DNA from: Chrysomallon squamiferum
Lineage: Eukaryota > Mollusca > Gastropoda > Neomphalida > Peltospiridae
DNA: 64,000 nt
Direction of reading: 5' to 3'
NCBI GenBank assembly: GCA_012295275.1
Contig: CM022670.1
Location: forward strand, 29,901,938 to 29,965,937
Position numbers and translations under genes: made by a program. How positions within the stretch are numbered: position 1 is the first letter of the stretch; every line of letters starts with the position of its first letter. Below the pieces are notes generated by a model. It saw only the letters and a list, made by a program, of their open reading frames with translations, was not told the origin of the DNA and did no database searches. Shown here in pieces: positions 35,401-44,342 of the stretch.

Positions 35401-38400
35401 TCAGGCTGTTACAACACAACAGGAGTACACTATGTGTGGTCTGCTACCATTCAGAAATTACACTTTCTATGTGAGAGCTCATCCAGTAAACACTGGTGGC
35501 TTTTGGAGTGATGCTGTTCCAACATCCATAAAGACAGCAGAAGATGGTAAAAATAAAACTGCAAATTACATCTGCCATTAATTTTTCTGAGATTTTGTAA
35601 AAATGCAGTTTCTCAGTTTTGAAATAAACAAAATATGAGTATAGTTGTGTTCTTATTTGGCAGATTTTAAATTTTCATTTTGTTATAAATTAAATAATAA
35701 TAATTTCCTAGCATATGTTAACTTAATATTTGATTTTCAACTCTGTATTAATAAAATAAATTATTTTGCTCATGGAATTATGGGTATACAAACATTCTAC
35801 TGGATGAGTTATAGCCCTTTCTTTTCTTTTTTTAAATTTATATTTTATCTCCATATATTTTGGTGATGTCTACTCCGATATGTCATTTAATTGTAACTTT
35901 TATCTTTGAATGACACCCTGTAGCCATTTATATTTTTTTATTTTGGAGTGACTTTAAACAAACATACAAACAAATCAATATTTCAGATTTTCCTCATATT
36001 TGTATTCTGTTTTCTAACAACATATGTTAGAAATGTGTTTACTTTTTTTCCCTATGGTTTACATAATCAAATGTTTGTGAAATATTATTACTATGTTGAA
36101 CAGTATTTGCTACAATTAATTTTTCATTCCAGCCATCTTAATGTTTTGTTTCCCTAAATATATTTGGAAATAATTTTTTTATTTTCCTGAGAAACTATTG
36201 TAGGTCTGATTTTTAGACATGAACATAACCTGTAAAAATAGAAGTTATAATTAGATTTTTGTTTTGGGTAATGATTTTCAACTTCTTTTAGTCTGTTTCA
36301 ACTGTTATCTTGATCTTTTGACTATAAAGATAATATGAATATACTCACGGAATCAGTAAATGTATAGCTAGATATCAAATAGCCAGTCAACAAATATTTA
36401 AAAAAAAAATAAAAAAAATGGTTCTGTCCATACTGTACCCAAATGTCAGTTTTTTTACCAGTTACTTTTTGTGAATTTGTTTACCTGCATAATGAAAACA
36501 ATATAAAAATTATGCTTAAAATGTTTATAAAACTTTGAAACGATTATTTATATTTAGAAGTTGTTTTTCTTTTTTTGGTTTTTATTATTAATGAAAGAAA
36601 GAAAGAAAAGAAAAAAAAAAATCAAATTCACCCCAAATTAAAAATTATGTACATTTTGAGATATTTTCCATGCAGATATTTGTTTAAAAAGTTACATGTA
36701 AGCACATATGAACAAAGAAATTAAAATACAAAAAAGAAAGCCAATATATATATATAAAAGAACATTTGACATTTCTGCTCTTTAAAAAGAGTTTATTTTT
36801 AACATACACAGTATGGCATTTATTTTTATTTTTTCTATTCATCATTTACCAATTTCTATTAAATCTGTGACAGTGTTTTCATTATGTGGATTTGAATAAT
36901 CTAAAAAATTCCTCCTGCTTATAATTGTTAATAACATAGTAAAATATTTGAAAGCTGTCATTTTTCCCTTTCACAAAAACTTTAACAGCTGTTTGTTAAA
37001 AAAAACTTCTTAAAACAATAAAAAAAAAAAAAAAAAAAATAACCACAGTGTTTGTTATGTTTATATCTCTAAAAAAATGTATTGCTTTTCAGTACCTTCA
37101 GTGGGTCCTAATGTAACCAGTGGAAGTTATTTTGATAATTGTGACAGTGGAAACAGAAGCACTGTGCTGTATTTTAAGGTTGGATTATTACTGTTGATTT
37201 AGATAATATAATATTTGTAAGAAAAATCTTTATGCTGTCTGAAAATCTATAACTGAAAACCTTCACTCAAAACATTTTGTCAAACAGCACCTGAGATGGT
37301 GACTATTGACACTTTAGATGATTTAGGGTGCATAAACTTTATTTCATGCCCTATAGTATTAAAGATAATACGTAAATATATCTGAAAGCTACATGTTTAG
37401 GATGTATATATATAACACAAAGGCGTATCTTATTATTTTCCTAATTAGCGACTTCCGACACCAAGGATGTTGGATAAAGGATTCTCAATCTGTAATATAT
37501 ATTCAGATGTTTTATTTTATTTTTTTTTCCAGCCACCAAAAGAAGAATACAGAAATGGAATTCTCACTGGGTATAACTTAACAGTTGAGGAGAGAGAAAC
37601 AGGTCACTCATTTCCAGTGTTGGTAGATGCTGAAAAGACATCAGCAGTAATAAAGGGCAAATGTAAATCAAGTTATAATGTTCTATTATTTGCAATGACA
37701 TCAGTTGGCTTGTCAACAAAACCAAGTTCTGTCACAATTAACAGATATCATTCAGGTATGTAGTTTCTTACTTTTAGTAAGTTCACTAATAATTTATCCT
37801 TAGGTGAGCTTATTTAAAATACATAAATTTATACAGGACAATACGCAATACTAATATATACAAATGAAGGTAACATGTCTAAACAAATTTATTGGTACTG
37901 TTACATTAACTTGACACTCCCATGTTTCTAAATAATAAATTTACATAATTAAGAAGTGGGTTAAATAAACTTGGTATTAAGAAACAATTCATAAGTTGTA
38001 TCGAATGACTCAAATGAATATTGTTAAGGTATAATGGGTTTGTTTTTATTTTCAAACAATAACCAAAATCTTCATTTAATTATTTTCTATGCTTAAGTGA
38101 CTTGAGAAAAACAGTCCTCCTGAAAATCCACCCCGATCATTCCTTTAATGACCTTTTAAGTTTAGTTAAAAATTAGACTAAAATAAAAAGAAACTTGACT
38201 ATTCCACATATACATATCCTCCTCCTGTTAAATATTAAAAAATTAATTTAAAAAAAAAGATTACTTTTACTCTGAAAAGCATTATTATTAACTGATGACA
38301 TGCCTAAATTAATTATTTAATTGTGACATAATTTCAGTGAAAGTGCCTGGATATTTCCGAATAGAAATTAGAAACCGGCCTACATCAAGTGTCATTGCTA

Positions 38401-41400
38401 AATGGGATGCTTTAGAAGATGTGGATGACACTTACACAGTGTACTGGTGCCAGGGATCTGCATTCACTCTGAACTACTGCAAGGTTGAATTTTTCTGTCC
38501 ATTGATAATTTGATTTGTTTTGTTAATTATTAACAGTAGTATTTAGATTTAAGGTGTTTATTATTATAATTTTTTTTATATATTTCCTTTGAAACATTTT
38601 CACAGAGATTTGTATATATGTATTCCTTTTTTTTTGTTTTCTGAAAGCACACAAACACCACTATTCTTCTAGTATTGGACATTTATGTGACATATCTATT
38701 ACTCTGATAGAATACATCAATAAAAATATTTTTTGTTTCAGAATGCTGTTGAATGGTTAACAGTAAGGAAAAAGAACTCCGTCTTACTGCCTGTTAATGT
38801 TGATGATGTTGACAATTACATGTTCGCAATTTCTCGTGATACATCAACAGGTTCAAGTGGTTTGACAAGGAGTGAGTGTGTCTACAAACACGACACAAGT
38901 AAGTTCAAAAATGTTTTTCTTTCTTCTATGTTTTATTTATAGTTTGTTACAACAACAAGTTTATCATACTATTGTATGTGCATATTGTCCATGGGATGGT
39001 GCATATAAAGATCACTTGTTTCTCAAATCCAAAATATATCAGAAGTTGCATGTAAAATATTCCTTAATCAATAAATACATTCCTTTAGCAAGTGATTTCC
39101 TCTCATTTCATTAAACCTCTAAAATAATGTTAATCTATGAATCACTCATTATCATTTTATCTGCATGAATTTAATATTTTTATTATGAAAGAAGAAAAAA
39201 GATTTCTCTTACTTCAGTTGTCATCATTAAACTATTTTATTAATCAAAACTAATTATTTTATTTGTTTGTTCATTTATCCTTTGTTTATTAATTTATTTT
39301 AAAATAACAGATCTAAAATCAGTTAATGTTTTCTACAGGGCCTGATGCTCCTGGAAACATAGAGATAGCAGAGAGCAGTTCTGACTTAACATTGAATGTT
39401 TTATGGAACAACAGAAGGTGTGACATGGATAAAAAGTCACTGTTATCTAAATACATAATACACTACAGTCATGTTGGCAACTCAGGTAAACTGCATTTAC
39501 AGTTTAATGTTTGTTTTTTTTATTTTTTTTATTTGTAGTCTGTGGGTGGTAAAACAAATTGTTTAATGACACTGGAGAAATAAAAATTAGTTGGGTTAAA
39601 TGTTGTTAAGAATATTGTAAATGTTTAAGTATTTTAAAAATATAAAACCTTACAAAAACAATTCATAATAGTAAAAGTTTGAAAATGTTCTGACATAAAA
39701 AAGTACTACGTGTTTTCTATTGTTATGATGTTAATATGTTGGGTTGCTTAATATAAGAGTGTCAGATATCAGCGTCATCCTGAATAACTTGTCATGTCTG
39801 TTTAGTTTGTAAGAAGTTATATTTTATAATTAGACTAAGTCTAAAGTATCATCACATCATCTATTTTTTCAGGGTCCAATAAATCAGTAAAAGTCAACAG
39901 CTCTGCAAACAGTTACCAACTGACTGGTCTGGAACAAGGAAACTACAGTGTTGTGATGCAAGCTGAGTCAGAAAGTGGAATTCTCAGTCCTTTCAGCAGA
40001 CCTGTGTTTGGAGTTGTTGTAGATAACAGTACGTATTCTACCTTGAGTCTGAAGATTTCTTTTTTTTTTTAAATAATAAAATACTTCTTACTCTTAGAAT
40101 AATGCAGTGTTGCTACAGTGAAATTTCTCAAAACCAAAACCCCACCAAATTTGAATTCCCCAAAACCTTAATAATTTCTCCAGTCCAGTTACTTATCATG
40201 TACTAAAATGTGATATCTCATTAGAAGAAAGACCCTTCCAAACTGATCTTGTTCCCCACAAGAAAAACTATTCAGAACTTTAGTTCAATAATTTTTAAGT
40301 CAAATGATATCAAACACAAAATAATGTTTTTGAAGAGAAAAATCATGCTTATAATCTCAGTTAATATTCAGGGATAGTATCATTCATCTGTGTCTTAAAG
40401 TATACTTTTGGTGAAGTGAAAAAATTAGTCTAAATATATTCTCCATATTAGTAAGTTTTGTTTGTTTTGCTGTCCAATCTTAATAAAGAAGTACATTAAC
40501 AAAGAGTATATTAAAAAGTATCTGAATGCTGCTAGTTTTCTACCATTGTGATATCATCATTTACAGTGTGAACGAGTTTCTTTAAATTTTCATCTACAGC
40601 TGTCATGTTTTCAGTGACTTCACAAACCCAGTTTTGATAAAATGTCAGCATTTAAAGTTTTCTGAATTTATTACTTTGTCATGCTTTGTTATTAACTAAG
40701 ATAAGTCACTCAAAACAATAAAATGATAACTTGGAAGTATTAAGAATTTTGTTCAGACCATTTATATATATATATATAATTTTAATATTTTTGTTATAAT
40801 ACTTTCAGGCCTGACTAATGGAGAGATATTTGGCATTGTATTTGGTTCTCTGTTTGCACTGATTTTTGTTGGAGCTCTCATATTTTTTCTGTGCCGGTAA
40901 TCAGAATTATCTTAATTTTTACACAACTGTTTCTGATGTATTTTAGTAACATAACATTATACTGTTGTTAATTTGAAATCTGTTGATATGTGGTATATCT
41001 AGACACTCCTGTGAACGATTTGGTAGACATGATTGAAACTGGTGTATTTCTTAAGTTTGGTACTGACAGCAAAGATGGAAATGGATGCATACCAATGGCT
41101 GATAGTTATTTGCACAGTCATCATGCATCTCTGAAAGGTTACATAGTTTTTCATGTTAGTTGCACCAATTATCATGAAACCAAGTGAACAGTTGTTTATA
41201 TTCTGATTAAATTTATTGAAATGTCCAACACTGTTAATAGTATTTAGAATTGCTTATAAAACTTGATAATGTTAATAATTAGTTAATATTAATGAGACAC
41301 GATTTTCCATAATATAATTTTTAAAGAATTTGTTTGATTCTTAATTTTTGTTTGATAAAGTAGTATCTGTTTGTTCACACATTGATCTCTTTTATTCCTC

Positions 41401-44070
41401 ATCTATTTCATTATTTTTATTATTTCATTACATTTTATTTTTCAGAAATTGTAAAATATTTAAAAAAGATAAAATTGAACTGCCATCTCATACAAAGGTG
41501 AGTCACAAAAAAATAATAAAATATAAATTAATGTAATTGATTTTGATGGCTTTATTTTATTTAACAGGCTAAACTAGTTAGTCAGTGTGAAACTACTGTT
41601 GTGTAAAAGTAGACTGAGCATTACAGCATTTTTGTGGTTATTAAAATGTTAAAGATAGTTTGTTTTGTATACTTTAATGATCTGTAGGACTCTTTGTAAT
41701 GCTGAAAAAATCATTTTTGTTTAATATAAAGCATTTTATCATTAAGTTTTTGAAAATTTTATCATTAATAAAGAAATATAAACTAAAACTTACATGCTTA
41801 TAATTCTAATATTAAGTGTATCATTTCATTTATTTTTATTTATTATTTAAATTGTATTTCAGACACTGTTTGATGAACACTATGAAAAGGTTAGTGTAAT
41901 TTTAAAAGATGACTACGTCTGTGAGCAGAGGTGTATAATTTATATTTTATTTATTTTTTTATTAATCGTATCTCAGATTTGAAACAATTAAAATTAGTTT
42001 TTCTACCAATTTCCTGTCTGAAATTACTTAAAGAGCTTTGGTATGGTATGAACAGAATTAAATTTTTTGTCTAGCAACAAAATGAAGTAACAAAATGTCA
42101 TAACCATTCTCATGATATGTTTTTGTTGAATCATCATTTGAGATCTTGCAGTTTTTGTGTTGAGCACATGCTATAAACTTTATATTTACTTGAAAAAATT
42201 ATACATACATTTCTTTTTTGTTTCTACATGTTACTAAATAAATTGACTGTTTAAGTTAACTATTTTTGATTAGAAGTTATATAATAACTTTCTGAAACAA
42301 TATAATTTTAAAATCTTGTGTTATTTTAGATTGATGAAACTAAAGAAACTCTGACGTTTCCTGAAGAAATAGTCTCAAAAGAGAAGGTAAGATTTTTATT
42401 TTTATTTTACATTTACTGATATGTTTTAGTGAAGTTAAACAAAGTGTTGCAGCTATGTGTATTCCATTGTTATTAATGTGTGTGTGTGTGTGTGGTAACA
42501 GATTATATCAGTAAATGACCACAAGAAAAAAAAAAGAAAACATTGTAAATTCTAGAAAAGATGAATTGATTTATGCATAGATTTAGGTTTATCTGGCACA
42601 TTTATGTGCAGTTTAACTATTACATTTATTTAGTTTTCTTTACATCTTTATATACATTTTTCCTACTATATTCATTTACAGTCTTCCTAATACATTTATT
42701 TACATTTTCTAAGGATGGTCCTACTACATTTATTTACAGTTTTCCTCCTACATTTATTTACAGTTTTTCTTTCACCTTTATTTACAGTTTTCCTACTATA
42801 TTTATTTACAATTTCCCTACTACGTTTATTTACAGTTTTCTTACTACATTTATTCAGTTTTCCTTGCACCTTTATTTACAGTTTTCCTAGTCCATAAGCC
42901 TTAATTTAAAATTTACCTGCTAAATTTAAAACTGCTTATTTAAAAATATTGTTTCTTTTACAGATCTCTGTTGACACAGGGAAAACAATGAACAGACATA
43001 GAAGTGCAATCAGTACAGACAGTGGACGTGGGAGCTCAGAAGAGAGCAAAAATAATGGTACACCAAGTCCTATGTCCTCCACCTCCAACCACTTTGAAAC
43101 TGTAAAAGAAGAAGATGGCTTTGAGAAAATAACAGACAATGAACCAGCTGATAGCAGCAGACCTCCAGATTATTCTAAATTTGCCAAAGCTTATGAACCA
43201 TTTCAGTTAGAACAGAGAAATGGAACTGTTGAGGTATGTTTAGGTAACATTCAGCCAGGAATCTTCCGCTCTGCTGAATCGGAGAAAAATGCCAAAATAA
43301 ATTTAATTCCTCCAACAGATCAACCAGTTTCAGGACAGACCATATCATCCTATGTAACAGTGGGAACAAGTGGCATAGATTGCAATCAAAACATGGATGG
43401 TTTTGTACCAGTCATAAATAATGATGGTTATGTAGAAAATGCACAACCTGAAACAGACAGAGAAATCAGTACTACCTCTTCAATAAAATCAAGACACAGA
43501 GTCCAGGATTATGATGTATCATCATCTCATCTCAGAGTACCATCAGTGGGTTATATTGAAGAAAATGCTCAGATATCAGCCAGGTTTGGTGAATCTCTAA
43601 ATTGCCAATCCAGTACTGTGAACTGTGACATAAGTCCTGATTATGTTGGGATCTGTAATGTCATGACTGCTCAAGGCTATGTAGATCTGCCATTTACCGT
43701 TCATGAAAGCCAGAATCTTCAGTCAGGAAAGACAGAATCATTCAGTGAATCTCTTACTTCTGAATTTCATAATGGTCCTGAAGTTTCAAATGATAATGTC
43801 ATTTCTGCTCAAGGCTATGTGGATATGCCACCTAATGGAGTCTGTGCTCCATCTGGTGTTGAAAACCAGGTGCTGTTTGGTGGCAGATTTACTAAGAATC
43901 CGGAAGACACTGTTTTACTCAGTAGTCAGAGTGGAAAATCATCTTGTATTGAAGATGCTCAGTTATCAACTGATGATGAAGTTGAACCACCATGTGCTCA
44001 GTCATGTGAATCTTCTTCCTTTCATAATTCTGTCTTTTCCAATATTAGCAATTCTGATCCGAAATGCTAA
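29330..44070 (+). CDS. Class I cytokine receptor, gp130/Domeless-like, complete, 17 exons
   Basis: Seen: exons 29330-29432, 29636-29911, 30582-30720, 32744-32898, 33304-33437, 35405-35546, 37093-37178, 37533-37755, 38338-38483, 38742-38898, 39339-39485, 39873-40028, 40809-40896, 41446-41497, 41863-41889, 42330-42386, 42964-44070. All have AG/GT edges; phases join and they sum to 3,195 nt (1,064 aa). Order: signal peptide (1-34), Ig-like D1 (35-126), D2 with paired Cys and the C-x-W hallmark (127-224), D3 with GFWSDA as a degenerate WSxWS (225-316), three FN3-like modules (317-621), TM helix (about 628-650), 414-aa tyrosine-rich tail. Known: this order is that of gp130-type receptors, which signal through JAK/STAT from the plasma membrane. 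Box 1 is weak (IELPSHTK). A second in-frame Met at 29372 also begins a good signal peptide. Confidence 0.93.
29636..29911 (+). CDS. Receptor exon 2: N-terminal Ig-like domain (D1)
   Basis: A single phase-1/phase-1 exon of 92 codons with an Ig-type Cys pair: LTLNCSLG, then MYNCFVAK after a TATMNLTVYNMTDFQNV strand region. It has several N-x-S/T sites. A phase-1/1 exon is the typical unit for one Ig domain. gp130 carries an Ig-like D1 in the same place. Confidence 0.85.
30582..32898 (+). CDS. Receptor exons 3-4: cytokine-binding D2 with C-x-W motif
   Basis: Exon 3 (30582-30720) encodes FHCVVNNWDTMQCDWKLG, the first Cys pair and C-x-W hallmark of class I cytokine receptors. Exon 4 (32744-32898) supplies the second Cys pair (GLCKNLTKTSCLL) and FQINITVNN. 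A 2.0 kb intron with a foldback transposon separates them. The exon 4 acceptor (TGTAG|A) is weak but is the only one that keeps phase and both cysteines. Confidence 0.85.
30787..32382. mobile_element. Foldback DNA element, copy 2 (~1.6 kb) with arms of 330-430 bp, in receptor intron 3
   Basis: The left arm (30787 to about 31215) begins GGGTCATTCCGTATCAAATC. The right arm (about 32050-32382) is its reverse complement and ends TTTGACACAGAATGACCC. Matching internal blocks on both arms include CCTCATATCTCAG, CTTCATAAAATTGGTATT, GACCTTTGTTATGACCTTG and GGATCACGTGACCT. The arms differ by scattered substitutions and indels. The loop contains a TAG-rich simple-sequence tract (about 31457-31815). No transposase ORF is visible; the family is the same as the element at 19305-20036. 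Confidence 0.85.
31457..31815. repeat. Degenerate (TAG)n trinucleotide tract inside the foldback element
   Basis: Interspersed AGT/TAG units over about 360 bases form the loop of the foldback element. An ORF across it is mostly poly-Val and is not considered coding. Confidence 0.8.
33304..35546 (+). CDS. Receptor exons 5-6: D3 with WSxWS-like motif
   Basis: Exon 5 (33304-33437) begins after GAAACAG and encodes KPAPVKDFISDFQNSTCVHL, with KWMHKQLTKGLRFQINYTDG further on. Exon 6 (35405-35546) encodes CGLLPFRNYTFYVRAHP and GFWSDAVPTS. GFWSDA stands where WSxWS occurs in the family; only one WS pair is kept. The 2.0 kb intron between them holds a CR1-like LINE fragment and a third copy of the GGGTCATTCC element. 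Confidence 0.85.
33510..34490 (+). mobile_element. CR1/L2-like non-LTR retrotransposon 3' fragment
   Basis: Broken reverse-transcriptase C-terminal coding is readable: KLNADKTKVMIFTSKHN, VPCVRNLGVTCDSTM, then stops near 33749 and 33943 and further homologous pieces (TLVNGL, WLPVHCRIKYKL, RLVTPRIRATTYSQRC). The 3' end (GATGCTATATAAATAAGG, about 34470-34487) resembles CR1/L2-type tails. It is 5'-truncated and dead, in sense orientation within receptor intron 5. Confidence 0.8.
34679..34696. repeat. Poly(A) tract
   Basis: About 19 A in receptor intron 5, with no associated poly(A) signal context of interest. Confidence 0.7.
35004..35357. mobile_element. Degenerate inverted-repeat element, copy 3 (~0.35 kb)
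   Basis: The left end GGGCATTCCATGTTAAATTA and the right end (ATATGACATGAAATGAATGA) are imperfect inverse copies of the GGGTCATTCCGTGTCAAATC termini of the elements at 19305-20036 and 30787-32382. The interior is diverged. It ends about 50 bases before the acceptor of receptor exon 6. Confidence 0.55.
37093..40028 (+). CDS. Receptor exons 7-12: three membrane-proximal FN3-like modules
   Basis: Exon pairs 37093-37178 + 37533-37755, 38338-38483 + 38742-38898 and 39339-39485 + 39873-40028 each encode about 100 residues and share the same phase pattern (1-0-1, 1-0-1, then 1-1-1). This fits three two-exon FN3 domains. Recognisable FN3 text includes NGILTGYNLTVEE, YTVYWCQGS, and YIIHYSHVG with LEQGNYSVVMQAESESG. 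gp130 also has three such modules below the cytokine-binding region. Confidence 0.82.
40809..40896 (+). CDS. Receptor exon 13: transmembrane helix
   Basis: The exon encodes an uninterrupted hydrophobic segment (IFGIVFGSLFALIFVGALIF) followed by LCR at the cytosolic face. It is a single-pass type I topology after an N-terminal signal peptide. Confidence 0.9.
41446..42386 (+). CDS. Receptor exons 14-16: juxtamembrane cytoplasmic segment
   Basis: Three small phase-0 exons: 41446-41497 (NCKIFKKDKIELPSHTK), a 27-nt microexon 41863-41889 (TLFDEHYEK) and 42330-42386 (IDETKETLTFPEEIVSKEK). The first is where JAK-binding box 1 is expected; only a short hydrophobic-Pro core (ELPSH) is visible. Each of the last two exons could be skipped without a frame change. 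Confidence 0.75.
42643..42895 (+). repeat. 24-bp tandem array containing repeated splice-acceptor-like sites
   Basis: Units resemble CTACATTTATTTACAGTTTT. The G of the TTTACAG or TTCAG core recurs at 42681, 42739, 42763, 42787, 42835, 42857 and 42881, with a mutated unit at 42811, so spacing is 24 bases (22 near the end). The array sits 80-320 bases before the real acceptor of the last receptor exon (42961-42963). It translates as a short repeating peptide but is intronic. Confidence 0.85.
42964..44070 (+). CDS. Receptor exon 17: tyrosine-rich signalling tail
   Basis: A single 368-codon exon, Ser/Thr-rich and acidic, presumably disordered. Recurrent G-Y-[VI]-[DE] motifs: GYVENAQ, GYIEENAQ, GYVDLPF and GYVDMPP, the last two in a repeated context (AQGYVDLP and AQGYVDMP). 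Other tyrosines lie in SSYVTVG, QDYDVSS, PDYVGIC and PPDYSKFAKAYEPF. Known: phospho-tyrosine motifs in such tails recruit STATs and other SH2 proteins. I see no canonical Y-x-x-Q STAT3 motif within this frame. The ORF ends at TAA 44068-44070. Confidence 0.9.
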   Translation: MSVDTGKTMNRHRSAISTDSGRGSSEESKNNGTPSPMSSTSNHFETVKEEDGFEKITDNEPADSSRPPDYSKFAKAYEPFQLEQRNGTVEVCLGNIQPGIFRSAESEKNAKINLIPPTDQPVSGQTISSYVTVGTSGIDCNQNMDGFVPVINNDGYVENAQPETDREISTTSSIKSRHRVQDYDVSSSHLRVPSVGYIEENAQISARFGESLNCQSSTVNCDISPDYVGICNVMTAQGYVDLPFTVHESQNLQSGKTESFSESLTSEFHNGPEVSNDNVISAQGYVDMPPNGVCAPSGVENQVLFGGRFTKNPEDTVLLSSQSGKSSCIEDAQLSTDDEVEPPCAQSCESSSFHNSVFSNISNSDPKC

Positions 44071-44161
44071 TTCCATTGATTCTCCATATGTTCAGAATAC
44101 TGATCTACCTTATGTACAGAAAGCTGAATCTATTGATCCACCGTATGTTCAGATTACTTAA
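44059..44161 (+). pseudogene. Out-of-frame tyrosine-motif extension after the receptor stop
   Basis: In the +1 frame, from about 44060 to the TAA at 44159-44161, the DNA encodes about 33 residues containing three similar tyrosine motifs (SPYVQN, LPYVQK, PPYVQI) and a repeated SID element (NSIDSPYVQ, ESIDPPYVQ). The style matches the upstream tail, so it is probably former or alternative coding sequence separated from the main frame by one base in the GAAATGC run. A real mutation, an assembly error or a programmed shift cannot be told apart here. Confidence 0.55.
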
Positions 44162-44231
44162 ATCACTGTCTGAATTGACTATTTTTCTGACTTCTGTCCT
44201 ATCTAGTATTCAGAATAATGATTCTTTAAAA

Positions 44232-44237
44232 TAATAA
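44232..44237 (+). terminator. Candidate poly(A) signal of the receptor gene
   Basis: AATAAA 162 bases after the stop codon. It is followed by TG/GT-rich sequence (GCTTTTGTGTATGAG), as expected of a cleavage region. Confidence 0.4.
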
Positions 44238-44290
44238 AACTGTTTAAATTGCTTTTGTGTATGAGATCACAGTTATCACTGGTTGTTTCA

Positions 44291-44342
44291 CTTATTTTTA
44301 TCTGTTATATATCTTATATATATATAAACAGATAAAAATAAG
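44291..44342. repeat. 16-bp perfect inverted repeat in the receptor 3' flank
   Basis: CTTATTTTTATCTGTT (44291-44306) is matched by AACAGATAAAAATAAG (44327-44342) across a 20-base AT loop that is itself partly self-complementary. It would form an RNA hairpin if included in the 3' UTR. Confidence 0.75.

Noticed and set aside
42573-42890. Plus-strand 105-aa ORF with FIYSFPTT repeats
   Set aside because: It is the translation of the 24-bp intronic tandem array. There is no splice support and it is out of context with the receptor exons.
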